Positions 39,683 to 52,900 of a DNA stretch of 64,000 nucleotides are shown one piece after another. Origin of the DNA: Sciurus carolinensis. Its lineage: Eukaryota; Chordata; Mammalia; Rodentia; Sciuridae. Position numbers and translations under genes: made by a program. Within the stretch, counting starts at the first letter, position 1. The number at the start of each line of letters is the position of its first letter. Where the stretch lies: assembly GCF_902686445.1 (NCBI RefSeq), contig NC_062219.1, positions 109,927,160 to 109,991,159 of the forward strand, given 5' to 3'. The notes under the pieces were generated by a model, which saw only the letters and a program-made list of their open reading frames with translations, had not been told where the DNA came from and did not search any database.

Positions 39683-41770
39683 ATTTTCCCCCCTAAATCC
39701 TGCTCTATCAAAACATGCTATAGTAAAGCAATTTTGGTGTTTCTGCTTAGTACACATTGTCTCCCGAAATAGAAAATATATTTCCTTAATTAACGTAATT
39801 CACAAGGAAGAAGCCTTTTCTATTCTAGGCTCTGACTCAGATGTAGATAAAATTCAGTTCTTAAAATATAGATGAGCACCTATGTCTAGGATACGTGTAG
39901 GATGAATGTTATGTAAGAACTCAGTCCATCCAACAATTACTATATTCTGATCACAGGTATAAAAGGCACAGGAGCTAGCACCCACCTTGCCAATTAGTAC
40001 CCTCTCCCCACATCATTCCCCACACAGGGACTTAGGTTTGTGATCTTGGAACACATTCGCCATTTTCCATTCCCTTTCAAATAATTTTTTCTGGGAAAAA
40101 TTTAAAAATTTTAAAGGGGCTTTTCTTCTCAGCACATAATTCCACAACTTATCTTCAATCACTACCTAATAGCAACATGAAACACTTTTTCTTATTTCAT
40201 AGGTAAAATGTACAAATTGCAGACAATCTGAAAGACACATGGACAAAAAATGGGAAAAGCTGAATAACAAATTTTACCACCCCAACATAAGTACTTTAAA
40301 GTAGGATTCTTTTGGTGTTTCTCCTTCACTATGTGTGTGTGTGTGTCCCCAGAGCTGCTGCCTAGGTCACACTTCTGATCCTAAGAAAGAATAATAGGGT
40401 TCATTCCCATAGAGGAAAACCTCCAGACTCCAGGGGGCGTCCAACCAGCTCCTGTGATCTCTGTCTCTGCCATTCTCCTCTTGCCTGGGTGGACAAGCCC
40501 CCTCCTCCAGGATTCAGTGAGGTTCTTTTCTCTGCTCTTCCTCCCTCTCTGCCTCCTCACCCCTCTCCTTCTGAGGTTCCCTGGGTCTCTCTGGCCCTTG
40601 CCTTCCTACTAGGGTTCTACTTTCTATCTCAGTTAGTAATCCAGGTCCTCAATCAGAGTGCCCCATAAAGAACTTTGGGTCCTAAATGTCTCAGAAGGGA
40701 ATAAAGATAAATGGTCACCCTAATCCTATATGAAAGAGAAGCCTCCAGAAGCAAATTTCCCTTTATGAAATAGAGCTCCCCTTATGACAAATGTAAAGTG
40801 TTCTGCTCTCCCTCCCTCCGTCTTTTAACATCTTGCCAAATTCTTTTGTCTACCATTTTGATACAGGTTAGGACCACGGTAGAACAAGGAAGGAGAATCC
40901 CAGTCATTCCTGTTAATAATACGTTTTCCTACAATGAATCCATATGATCCATACGATCCATTTCACACCATGGCTACCTCACACCTGACCCTAGGAGAAA
41001 ACGCACTGTATACACTGGCACCCAGGATACCTGATTATAGTCCACCGCCCATCTCCAGGGCTTACCACAATGAAACAGGAAATATGCACTCAAGGAAACA
41101 CAAAGGAATCAGAGACCCAAGTTTACAGAGGAGTGAACTCTGGAATATTTCTTTTAATCCTGAATCTCTTTCACTCTTACTAAAAAAAGAGGTTTTTTTC
41201 TCTATTCTCACATTAATTTTGTGAATAGGTAGCTACCAAATACATGTGATCTTTAGTTTCCAATAAGCCCCTGTGACCTAGAATATTCTATTTTGTAGCT
41301 GTAGATGAAGATCCAGCATGAAGAAAGGCTTTTTTTCTTGCTTTAGGATGATGATGAAAACTCAGGATGTGAGTTTGATTCTAGGCTCCATCTTTTATGG
41401 GCTGTGTGAACTAAAGCAAGTTCCTTAACCTCTCTGTGCCTCAGTTTCCTAAACAGAAAATCCGATTGCTTATCGAAAGAGACAAGCCACATTAATCTCT
41501 GTGTCCAGCCCTGGATATAGTAAATGCTCAATTTGTATCACCTATTTATTATCAGTTGATTGTCAAACCATCTTTGTCTCCTATTAAAATCTAAGTGTGT
41601 GTATTAAGCTCTGAGTTCAGTGTACGGCGATAAGAATGCTGTGATTTTGGAGTTGACAGTCCTACACAAAGCAGTACATTTAGCAGCCCTGGGCCTCACC
41701 AGCTAAATGCAGGATTCCACCCCAACTCAGTCCTTAAGTCATGGCGGCAACAACAAAATTCACTGGCAGA
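39683..41770. other. RCAN2 large intron, no supported gene
   Basis: A MIR remnant lies at about 41340-41530 ('cctctctgtgcctcagtttc'). A short TG run lies at about 40332-40346. A weak CTCF-like match lies at 40427-40440. Otherwise unrecognised. Confidence 0.45.
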
Positions 41771-41784
41771 CCACACGGGGGCGC
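41771..41784 (+). promoter_or_regulatory. CTCF-like motif, forward
   Basis: CCACACGGGGGCGC agrees with the CCASYAGRKGGCRS core at 12 of 14 positions by my count. It is directly followed downstream by a CpG-richer patch. Confidence 0.35.
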
Positions 41785-41989
41785 AGCACTTGTTTAAGGA
41801 GGACACTAATCACACTAGTTGAAAGTGACAAAGAGGTGTTGAGACAAGGGACAGAGTGTCCAGTAAAGCAAGATCACCAAGAGGTGTCTTGAAAATACCA
41901 TTAAATTAAAAAAAAAAAAATTAAATAGCACATCTGTTTGGGGGTGGGCTGCTGCTTTTCCGTATACCTCAGTCCTTCCATTGAAGAAC

Positions 41990-42440
41990 ACACTCCCCAG
42001 CACAAGTCCTGGCAGGAGTGAGCATGGCGCAACAGTTCAAATGCTGGCAGGGGCCCCAGACAGAGGGAGGCAGGGCACGTCACCCCTAGGCTTGTCCCGC
42101 TTCCTGGGGTATCCCTGCCCGGCACTGGATAGTGCGGGACCCCTCTGCCCGCAGAGTCAACAGGGAGCAGCAAACCAGGGTTTGCAGCCTCCTGGGCCTT
42201 CCTCTCCTGCCTAATTTAAATCTTAAACCTAACTCTTGAAAGAAAATCTAAATGTGAACGCCTTTCAAGCGCATCTAAACCATCCTGCACACCTCGTGGA
42301 GCTGTTTTCACCAACAGTTGGGCATGCGCAGTGAAGCCAGCATGCACAAAGCCCACTGCCACCTTTCCACCCGCGGGGGCTCCGTAGTGCCTCTTGGCGG
42401 TTAGGCAGGTGCCATGCCCTTTAAGTCAAGCCGTTCTGTT
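41990..42440. promoter_or_regulatory. CpG-richer intronic patch with NRF1-like site
   Basis: About fifteen CpG dinucleotides in 450 bp, against a CpG-poor intron. It includes GCATGCGCA at 42322-42330, close to the NRF1 consensus. It may be an enhancer, an alternative promoter or an old CpG island remnant. No exon with a convincing donor is seen. Confidence 0.35.
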
Positions 42441-43530
42441 TTCCTGCAGTGATTTTAATATTGCAATTTGTATTCTTCTCAACCAAATATAAAGGACTCA
42501 GTCCAAATTAAAGCTTAGCACTTGGCACACAACCCAACATGGTTCTGTGTTCGAGTTCTACTGGAAATGTTCTTAGCACTTCCTTTGATAAGCCAGCATC
42601 TTGTTTTAAAATTCAGTGTAGACTGATTACTGACACTGGTGTTTGAACCCTAATCGGCTCAGAACCAAACGAGAAGCAGACAGATGAGTTTTTGGTGCCG
42701 TTGTTAATTGCCAGGTTGGTTTTGGATGACAAGTTAAGGTTAAGAAATGAACATCTTGAACCAGGCAGGTGCACCCACACCATCACAGAGCTGGAAAGTA
42801 TCAGGCTGCCCAGCACTGGGTAGGGACTCTCCTGCCAGACTTAGCACAGGGCCCCAGAGCAGAGCTCAGACTCTTCACAGGAAAAGAGGCTCAGAATGAA
42901 AGGTGGGCAAGGTGAGGAGAGCATTTCCAGTTCTTTCCCCCAAATTACCCTAGTATTGCTCCTCTTCCAAAGGGAGGAGTGGAGAAGGGGCCATAGAGAG
43001 ACAGCAAGAGATCCAAAATGTCCTCCACACAAGGGAACCACCAGACCTAGTGAAGTATATCCACTCTAACAAAGTGCCAATCAGGGGAAAGGAGAAAAAC
43101 ACCACAGGCGATTAACTTCAACTCAACTGTAGTGGCTCCCCAAGCTTTCGAACAGAAAGAATTTGTACCACCCAGGCCCACTTTTACAGAACCAACTACT
43201 CCAAAACCGTAGGGCCTAAAACAGCAGCAGTTGTTTATTATGCTCATGAATCTACTTAGTCAAGGCTCTGGGGAACATCTCATCTCTGTCCCATGTGGTA
43301 TTGTTGGGACAGCACACCTGGAGACTGGCAAATCAGCTTCAGGAGGGGTCATTCCAATGACTGGTGGGTTTGGGACCCTGCTTCCTCTCCATAGGCTGAT
43401 TGGGCTTCCTTACGACATGGAGGTGAGGTTTCAAGAGCAAGCATCCTGAAAAAGTATGCCAGAAGTGTCTGGCATTTTAGTAACCCAGAAGTCATAGTGG
43501 TTACTTCTGTCGTAAGTTATCAAGGCAGTC
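42441..43530. other. RCAN2 large intron, no recognised element
   Basis: Unrecognised, non-repetitive by eye, with no gene. Confidence 0.4.
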
Positions 43531-43547
43531 ATAAAGGCCTGCCCAGG
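43531..43547. repeat. Target-site duplication of L1, left copy
   Basis: ATAAAGGCCTGCCCAGG, identical over 17 bp to 43952-43968. Confidence 0.97.
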
Positions 43548-43890
43548 GCAAATGGATGAAATTGGAGAATATCATGCTAAGTGAGATAAGCCAATCTCAA
43601 AAAACCAAAGGACGAATGATATCGCTAATAAGTGGATGATGACACATAATGGGGGGTGGGAGGGGTTAGTGTTGGGGTTGGAGTTGGGTTTAGGAAGGGG
43701 GGCAAGAATGAAGGAAGGAAGGACTGTATAGAGGGAAAAGAGGGGTGGGAGGGGTGGGGGGAAGGGAAAAATAACAGAATGAATCAAACAACATTACCCT
43801 ATGTAAATTTATGATTACACAAATGGTATGCCTTTACACCATGTACAAACAGAGAAACAACATGTATCCCATTTGTTTACAATAAAACTA

Positions 43891-43951
<61 letters not shown>
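43548..43951 (+). mobile_element. Recent, strongly 5'-truncated L1
   Basis: Starts inside the end of L1 ORF2 ('gagaatatcatgctaagtga', 'gataagccaatctcaaaaaa'), continues through a G-rich 3' UTR ('gggtgggaggggtggggg') and ends in a tail that is now a TA microsatellite. Perfect 17-bp target-site duplications on both sides indicate a fairly recent insertion. It carries no functional gene. Confidence 0.93.
43895..43947. repeat. (TA)n microsatellite on the L1 tail
   Basis: About 26 TA units directly following the 3' end of the L1. Confidence 0.97.
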
Positions 43952-43955
<4 letters not shown>

Positions 43956-43968
43956 AGGCCTGCCCAGG
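43952..43968. repeat. Target-site duplication of L1, right copy
   Basis: Perfect 17-bp partner of 43531-43547. Confidence 0.97.
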
Positions 43969-44202
43969 TTTTCAAAGAAGGAACAGAGGGAACACTACTC
44001 AATGGGGAGTGGCAAGGTCCTGGAAGAGGGGAGATATTATATCACCTTTGGAAAGCATGATCTGCTACAACATGTAACATTCCTGTTGAGAATTCAACTT
44101 TCATATGAGAGATGGTAAGGTTAAACAGGAGGGAAACATCGAGGATACTTTCCTGAGTCCACAGCTTCCAGAGGAGATTAACTCAGTTTATAATTTATAG
44201 AA

Positions 44203-44325
44203 CACAGGGTCTTGCTAAGTTGCTTAAGGCCTCGCTAATGTGCTGAGACTGGCCTCAAACTTGCAATCCTCCTGTCTCAGCTCCCTGAGTCACTGGGATT
44301 ACAGGCATGCACCCCTGCACCCAGC
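44203..44325 (-). mobile_element. B1 monomeric SINE with target-site duplication
   Basis: Reversed B1 sequence ('cagggtcttgctaagttgct', 'gggattacaggcatgcaccc') without an ID half. It is flanked by perfect 14-bp duplications TATAATTTATAGAA at 44189-44202 and 44326-44339. Confidence 0.92.
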
Positions 44326-44339
44326 TATAATTTATAGAA

Positions 44340-47300
44340 GATTCATTGTCAAAGAGACCTTGCCTAGAATAACTAGCAAAGCCCAAAATAAAATGAGGCA
44401 AAGTTCAGGAGAAATAAATAGTCTATCTTTAGCTAGAGAACAAATATACACTGAAAATATGTTGCCATGAAAATGTATTAGAAGTAAAAGTTAAAACTAG
44501 GCTCCCTTCCAGTGGAGTTTCTTGCAGAATGTGAAACAGTGAAAATAATGAGAGGCGGAACCAGAGGGGACAGTGAGCATGGTTGGTGAAGCTGGGCAGG
44601 TCTGAATCCTGGCTCTGCGGTCACTCCCTGTGTGAGCTCGGTTTCCTTAGCATAACCCAACACGATGAAACCCACACCACAGAGCCGTAGGCATCATTAA
44701 ACACCTGTTTACATGAACCACTTAGAAACTTAGATCTGTGCCTGGCATTTAGGAAGTATTCCCTAAACAGCTCTTTTTAAGGAACATGCTAAGTTTCTAC
44801 AATCCCTACCAAGGCCCAGCACCGATAGCGTACTAATAAATAGGGTAGATACCTGCATTAAATAACTTTCAGCTTCTCTGAAATGCTAAAATTTACACCA
44901 GGTAAACCACAGAAGGAAAATTCATGTGTGAGTACATACTGGATATTACACAAGTCATGATCAACAGCTGTGCCCGATGTCCTTCATAAATCTATCATTT
45001 ATTGAGCGTTAGCATGTGCCCTGTGTGGCAGGGATCCCAAAAGAAGCTTGGGTGATTGGAATGTAAAGCATCACTAGATGAAGTAACTAATGAATAATAC
45101 AAAAGTTGGTGTGATTAAGCATTATAAATAAGTAGCTCAGAACAACTCAGAAAAAGAAAATCAGAAGTTTCCTTAGAACAGGAGCTTCTGGTTTTCCATT
45201 TCACGGAAACAGAGGTATGTAAATAGATAGGAAAAGAGGATAAAGGAAAGAAACTTCCCAAGGACAAGTCAGAAAAGGGGACACAGGGACTGGAGGAAAG
45301 GAGAGATTCATCTGGGGGATTTGATTACATGACACCTGGCTATTCACTTGAACCATGGGACTCAGCATCTCATTCACCTCTTCCTGCTCTTTACAACAGA
45401 TTCCAGTGAGTGAAAGCTCTTTACAACCATTTGACTGCTTGATTCTTGGACCGTTGCGTGATTAGTTCATCCGACTGAAAACTGGAAATTCTTGGGGGAG
45501 GGGGAAAAGCATTGATCAAACTAATATCACCCTGAAAAATCACACTGTGCATCACGGGAGAACTTTGTAAAGTAGCTGACAACACATTTCCTTATTTCCT
45601 AGTCTCCCAGTGATGTGGGCATTGCCATTGCATTGATGAGGGAAACTGAGGTGTGGAAACGCTATGTAGCTTTCTAAGAGTCACACTTCCAGTATGTGGA
45701 AAGGTGGAGTCTCCAAAATTTGTTGTAGGGGCTGATTCTGGCTGGGGAGGTTAGTTCCTTTGGGGAGGAAAGCAGCAGGGAGCCCCCTGGTGGGTGGCAG
45801 AGGGTGAGCGTGGGCTGGGTCATCACAAGGCGGGTGGGTGAGGGAGTACCCGCAGAAAGCCTTCAAAGCAGCGCTCAGAGATACTTGGTGACTGAGTAAC
45901 TGCAGTGGATGAGGAGAAAGAAAATTCAAGGATAACTGGATCTAAGGATCTGCACCTAGAAGGCTGGAAAAAAGACAGAACCGCCAGGAGAAACGTGGGA
46001 GCCAGGAAGGAAATGTGGAGCCATGGGGCAAACAACTAATTCTAGTTTGGAAAGGAAGAGGAGACTTACAGGGAGATGTCAGGAAGTTGGGGTGCAGATA
46101 TGAAAGCAGCCTGAAGTAAGCTCCTTCTAGAGGGAGGACTGGTGTTCAGGGGGGAGAATCTTCCCAGACCAGCAACGAATGCTAAGGAATAAAGTTCCTT
46201 GCACCTGTTAGACTTTACTATGTTCTGGAAGCCTCTAGAGCAGGGATCCTAGCTATTCCTTAGTGGACCATGTGATCTTCCTTCCATCACAAAAGTTTTC
46301 TAAGAATCTGAACAAGTAGTCTCAACCCTGCTTTAATGCACATGCATATGCCTCTGGATCATCCCCTGCCCTAAGGCACCTGAATTATGTTGACTTGCAC
46401 AAACTGTATAAGCACATGGTGAAGTTAGAATTAGAGAAGGAGCCCACCCATGGCCCATAAGCCAAAGGTCACAGTGTGATGGAGGCTTCCTGTGGCATTT
46501 GGACTGGCAGCCCCATCGCACTCCTCTGTGACTCTGACAGAACTGCAGAACCTTCACCTCCTCCTCCTCCTGAGGATAGGAAGCAGCCTGTGGGCACCCA
46601 AGATCCCTCCTCCAGATCAGTAGGAATTGGGACATTGTCACCAACCTCTCCCACCCACTCAAGAAAAAAGGAAACAGAATTTGGCATCTGCTTTGAACTG
46701 TGGCCAAGCCTCAGATAGTTCCAAGGCCTGTGTGAGAGTTTAACTTTTGGCCCGGTGCTAGAGGATTTTGTTTGTTTGGCTGGGAATTTATTTCAAGGGA
46801 GTAGACAGAAAACCCTGAAGGATGCATGTTTTGACAGGTGCTGGCCTTCTGTGTATAGGGGAGAGGGCACGTACAGAATACAGAGGAGGAAGCACCTGAG
46901 AGGTGAATCCTCTCGTCCTTTACAAGAAATGCTGGTCCAGTGCCCTGTTCTCACTGCACTGGGACAGGACCTGTCCCCAACCTGGGTGGATAAGGCCTGA
47001 GGACTTCTTGTCCCCAACTAAGCTTAGTTGGTCCCTTTGCATGGTGACAGCATTGACGTCAGCCCTCACAGTAGAGGAATTAGTTGAAGCCCAAAGGGAA
47101 AAAGAGGCCAAAAAAAGAAAAATTCAATCCAGCAAGGCTAATGCCATTTCTTTTTAGTTTGTAGGCTCTCAGCAGCTGTTAAGCTTTGCTGGCTTTTGAT
47201 AGTAAGAAAATTTCTAAAAATAGAATAATGAAATGTCAGAGTAAATGGGATCACAGCCGTGAAGTACCTCTACTACTGGCCCATCTGACTACATCCACCT

Positions 47301-48997
47301 ATGTGAAAGTTGCCTTGCACCCCACATAGAGAGGCTACCCCCGTGCTGGCCTCTCCCATCCTGTGAGTCCCCCACTGCTACCCATAGAGGGAAGCAACCT
47401 CCCTGACATGGTAAACATACTGCAAGGAGGGGTGTCTTTAAGGCATGCTCTTGATCTAAGCCAAGGCCAACAAAAGGTATAATCAAAAGTTTAGCTTTGT
47501 TGTACTTCACTGCAACTATGGGGTCAGGAGTGGAAAGGTTAACATTTGCCAACAGATGAAGAAAGGGAGAGGGTGTCTGGTCAGTCCTCTGGTCTGGGTC
47601 CCTGCTGTCACCACCACCTCCACCCCAGGACCAGAAACCTCCACACTCATCTGCTGTGGCAGATTCCTTTCTGTGGTCTTCCCCTCTGAGGATGGCAGAC
47701 ACCATCCCCCTGCAAGCCATGAACAGGACTCCAACAGCTGCGGGTGTTTCCTCTACAGGGGCTTCTTCAAAGGTGAGAAAGACATCCTACTCACTAAAAC
47801 AAGGACCACCACCTCATTCCAGGACTTAGAAATCAGGTCTTCCTCTTTTATTTGAGAGTATCTTTCATTCAGAATTGCAAAGAGTTCCTGAAACAAAAAA
47901 GAAAGAAAATTTTAGGCACTCTGGATGCTGTTGGACTTTGAGCAACTTGCTGTTCTCCAGAAACAAAGATGAGAACGCCAAAGATGAATGAGTGCCGGTG
48001 GCCAGGAGGCTGGGGGAACTGACCTGGGGTCCCTTGCCTCTTTTCCTTTGTGTGCCTTTCTTTCCATTGTCCTCTCTCTGAACTATTACCAATAAAAACT
48101 ACTATCCAATTTAAAAAAATGATGCAGAGTGGAAGAAGGGGCATGTTATGTGTGTGCCAGTACCTCATGGGACCACAGTCCCTTGCTATCCCACAAAGTG
48201 ATGAAACTCTGGCCACCCAGACACAGAAACAACCAGAAGTGCCAAGGGATACTGGATACAAATGGGGATTCCATTAAATCAGAATGTGCAAGATGGCATC
48301 CCATCCTGATAATCTCTGCCTTTAACAAGCACCCCAGTAAATTATCAGATGTTTGAGAACCTCTGCCCAGAGATGCCACCAACCAGGTCTGCCCACCCTC
48401 AGCCCAGAGCCTATCCTACACCTCTCAGGTAAAGCTGGTTTCATGCAGGTTCCTCTCCATAGCAATACCTGACATGTTTCTTTTATCCTGGAACTTTGAT
48501 AATGCAGTTCTTTTATGTTAGGACAAAATACTTTAGGGAGGATGGGACCCACATGATTAAATTAACTTTCCATGGCATCAAGCCGTGTTCCATGCCTACA
48601 CATCTGTGTAGTATAATAACTGCTGAGTGGACTACAACCTGATTAGGTTAGTTCTCTCAATTCTTTCTTTCCAAGTAGTGTGAGTGATTGACAGTACCTG
48701 GTTCTGCCGCAGGTCTCCTCCTTCTGTAACTGTCCTCACCTGCATCCATTCTAGTTCACATCAGCTCCCATGAGTCAGAGACTTGAGGAAGTTCTCTCTG
48801 CCTATAATTTTACCACATCTAGACTGCAAACCACAGAGTCTTCATGAGCCATTGTCCAGTGGCTCTGGCTAGTTCTATTCCTTTTTGCTACTACCAGAAA
48901 AGCCTTTCCTCAACACAGTAGGATATTGGGGGCAAAGAGTGTCCAGTAAAGACTTCTCTGACTCTGAACAGAAAGAGAACACTTTTAGCAGGGTGTG
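44340..48997. other. RCAN2 large intron, no supported gene
   Basis: About 4.7 kb with MIR-like patches at about 44580-44780 and 45590-45690. The longer open frames, such as 46333-46707 and 47289-47720 on the minus strand, have no domains, no flanking splice sites and no recognisable protein resemblance. Confidence 0.45.
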
Positions 48998-49420
48998 GCT
49001 ATATCAGTTTGCTGAGGCTGCTATAAAAAAGTACCACAAACTGAGTGGCTTTCACAAAAAGAAAAATTTGTTGACTCATGGTTCTGGAGGTTCAAAGTCC
49101 AAGATCAAGGTGCACACGGGGCCATGTGCTCTCTGAAATTTCTGTAGGATATCTGTTTTAGTACCTTTTCTTGCTTCTGTTGGTTCCTTGCCTATGGCAG
49201 TATAACTCCATTCTTTAAAAGGCATTGTCCCTGGGTATGTGAATATTCAACTTTCCCTTCTTATAAGATACCAGTTGTATTGTAGCAGGGCCTATCCTAA
49301 CAACCTCTTCTTAACATAATCAACTGTAAAGTCCCTCTCCTTAAATAAGGTCACATTTATAGGAGTTGGAGGTCAGAACTTCAACATCTTTTAGGGGAAC
49401 TCAATTCAACCAATAACAAG
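48998..49420 (-). mobile_element. MLT1-type MaLR LTR
   Basis: Reversed LTR: 'tatatcagtttgctgaggct', 'gttctggaggttcaaagtcc', 'aataaggtcacatttatagg' and 'cttcaacatcttttagggga', ending near 'caattcaaccaataaca'. Solo LTR. Confidence 0.72.
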
Positions 49421-50650
49421 GGCAACTGTGGTGCATCCATCTTTCCCAATATCACTTAGAAGAGCTGTGCTATCTACTGCATTATCAGTGCTCCTCATTC
49501 TCTGTCAGTACCAGAATTTTAAAAGGTACCTTATAAGAATTCGCTGTTTTCACCACTGTTGCTTACCTAGATGTGACCAGCAGCATGTAAATAGTGTCCT
49601 GCTGCCAGAACTGATAATACTTGCTCAAGCTGTCCAGCAGAAGCACTTTCCACTAAAGACAGGAAAGCAGGACTCCTGGACTGAGTTGTGTCTGGTCTTG
49701 ATCTGGGAAGAAGGGCAGGATTTAGGGAGATCTCAAATAGAGGTGAGACGATGCCAAGTAAAAGTAGCTAGTTTTGGTGGGTATAATAATGTGGCTATTG
49801 TGATTAGGGGACAACAGGTAAACTGATTTGACCAAGCCAAAAGGGAATGGATGGAGGTAACGTTGATGAGAGATTATGCAGTCTTCTGTGATGGGCTAAG
49901 AAATTTGAACATGTTCTAGTGAATCCTGGAGAGCCACCAGCCAGGAGGATATCTGGAAGACATCATTTTTAGATGGTTTTTTCCTACTGATTAGTGAGGA
50001 CTGGAAGTGAAAGAAAGATATGGGAGAAAGATAAATATGTCAATGGCTAAGATGAGAAGTTATGAACATGCAGACTGAGACTGGTCCCCTTCTCTTGCCC
50101 CTCCACCTAGTGGTCTTCTACTTGTCAGGTAGACCCAGGTCAACTGTCACCTCTACCAAAAAGCCTTTGAGAATGACTTACTCCTTACAATTGGGTACCA
50201 TAGATCTTAACATATTTTGCCACCCTAACACTCAACATGTTACATTCTGATTACTTCTGTTTCCCCTGGGCTGTGCATTCATTGTACTTTGTGGCCTTTA
50301 TGACAGCAATAGCAAGACCATGTGACATGCTCAATAAACACCTACTGAAGTGAAACAGACAGAAATACAGTTGCCTGGCAGTGATTTGATTGTAACATGA
50401 GCCAGTTAAGAATGAGAGACTTTTAAACTGGAAAGGGTCTTAACAATCACCTAAACCAGTTACTACAAATCCTGTACAAATGATGATCTCATTTTATTCT
50501 AGCTGGGGACAGCCATGGCTATAAGAAGTGTATAGCTGGAAGGGAACTTACAGACTACCCTATTCAAAAGATGAAGAAGTAAAGTGACTAGCTTGAGGTT
50601 TCCCAGGAATTAGTAGCAAGACTAGAAATAGAAATTAACCTGATTGTCTA
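49421..50650. other. RCAN2 large intron, no recognised element
   Basis: I see no gene or strong repeat. The open frame at 49428-49826 has no domain I recognise. Confidence 0.4.
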
Positions 50651-50962
50651 TGTTAATCAGCTTTCCATCACTGAGGGAGTACCTGAGATAATCAACGTAA
50701 GAGGAGGAAAAATTTGAGTCATGATTTCAGAGATTTCAGCCCATAGTCATTTGCCCCTGTTGCTTTGGGCCTGTGGCAGCCCAGTATATCATGGTGGGAA
50801 CATGTGGTGGAAACCTGGTCACCTCATGGTGGACCAGAAACAGGAAGGGACTAGGGTCCCCTTCAAGGGCACAACCCTAATGACCTAATTTCCTCCCACT
50901 AGAACCCACCTCTTAAAGGTTCTACCAACTCCCAATAACACATAGGAAGGACCCAACCCTCC
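50651..50962 (-). mobile_element. LTR-like element, reversed
   Basis: Reads 'gataatcaacgtaagaggag', 'tgggcctgtggcagcccagt', 'ccccttcaagggcacaaccc' and 'cctaatttcctcccactaga'. These are the reverse complement of phrases in the element at 59374-59730, so both belong to one family. The layout resembles a MaLR LTR. It ends about 107 bp before the last RCAN2 exon. Confidence 0.65.
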
Positions 50963-50971
50963 ACACTTTGA

Positions 50972-51229
<258 letters not shown>

Positions 51230-52416
51230 GCTTACGGCTCCACCTTGAGGATAAAATCCGTCTCTTCTTTATCATGCTTTTTTCCCCCATTGTTTGTCAG
51301 AAAAAAAAAAAAAAAAAAAATTTAATTGCCTTTAAATCCCTGGGTGTTTGGTTGTTTGAGATTCCTTCCTTGTAATCAAGCCTCTCGGACAAAAGGGCTA
51401 GGAAAAGGTGATATGTCTCCTGATCATATCATACCCATTAAGTATGATCCATTATTTAGAAGGTTCTAGAAAAAGTAGTATTTTCTTATTAAACAGTCAG
51501 CACAGCCAATATCTTCGTTCTCTCATGTTGACCCAAGCCAGACACATCGATAACAAACAGTACCTGTGTTGTTTGTGAGCTGTTTCAGTCCCAGTCCTGA
51601 CGTGTGTGTTGTTTTTTCCTGGCCACTCAAATAGGACCATAAGTAAACTTGACTTTGACTGCATGAGATATCCCTATCTGGTCTCTCTCAGTCCTCTGCA
51701 TCCCGACATTCCCAGGACATGCATGATCACCAGCATTTGTTTTCATGATTTGAGGATATACTCTAACTCACAGATTATCAGCATCCAGCCATGTCCTAGA
51801 TTAGGAAAAATAATCCGTATCATCCAGCTTGACAAGTTTGGGTATAGTCACTATTCTGAGTCAATATTTCATAGCTCTGTTAAAATTCCTGGAGGCAAAA
51901 TTGAACTTGGCCCCAAAGATATTCCTCAAGAGATTTTGAACATCATTTCCATGTAGAACTTCCCAGTCTCATTGGGAAGGCTTGTCCAGGGTGACAGAGA
52001 CCGATTTCAGATGAACCTATTTATTATCAAAGTCTCATGGTGTGTGAACGATTGTTTTTCCTCTTTGTATATTTGTACAAATGTTTCAGCTGTGCTTTTA
52101 AAATCTGGATGTTTTTTATTTAGTGACTGTTCAACCATTAGCTGCTTAAAAACATGATATGTGCATTGCTTATAAATGCATCCATATACTATTGCAGATA
52201 ATCTGATAATATCACATACAATTATGGATAATGCTGAATTTTAAGAGGGCATGACAACATCGTATGCCAATATATGAATGATTAGCCAACATCTTTGCTA
52301 TTCAGTCCACTTGTTTTTAAATAATGATGCAAGTGTCAGCTTTAGACGATTTGGAGGAAGATAAATCTCCAGAATGTAGCAATAGCTGAGCATATTAAAA
52401 CAGGGAAAGGGTGATA

Positions 52417-52422
52417 AATAAA
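52417..52422 (+). terminator. Candidate poly(A) signal, proximal
   Basis: AATAAA, followed about 45 bases later by the T/G-rich stretch 'gttttgtttttgttacatg'. Confidence 0.45.
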
Positions 52423-52894
52423 TGTATGCCAATCCTGCTCATGCAATGCCCATATGCTCAAACAAGTTTTGTTTTTGTTACATGTGGTTTTTCTATTTCT
52501 CCAGCCCAAAGTGCATTACAGAAGATACACCTAGAGAACCATTACCTTCTGCTGTATGTGCCAGGCCTCATCTACTCCTGTACATTAATGAATTACTTTT
52601 GATGCAAATACAAATTATGATGGAGTGAGGAAGTACTTTCATGACCTAAGCCTCAGAAAAACACACAAGAACAATAATGCAGCCAACTGATTGAAGGATT
52701 GTTGTGGTTTTTGCCTAGGATGTATGTTAGTGTCCTCAGAAACTTAAAAGCATAGACTGATCACTCAGAAATTTAAAAGTCCGTTCTACTGTGAATATAG
52801 CAATATAGTACTGGACACAGTACAGGTGAAACTGAGGAGAGCATTGCTTGTAAAATCCTAAGTTTCCATGGGAAAAATGAAGACTCCTTGTAAA

Positions 52895-52900
52895 AATAAA
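52895..52900 (+). terminator. Candidate poly(A) signal, distal
   Basis: AATAAA, followed by 'tttcctttgctgtggaggtt' at about 52935-52954. Either this or the 52417 signal may end the RCAN2 transcript. Confidence 0.45.

Noticed and set aside
47289..47720. 143-codon open frame on the minus strand in the RCAN2 intron
   Set aside because: No recognisable domain, no flanking splice sites, and other long frames overlap it. Chance openness in G/C-richer intron is the simpler explanation.
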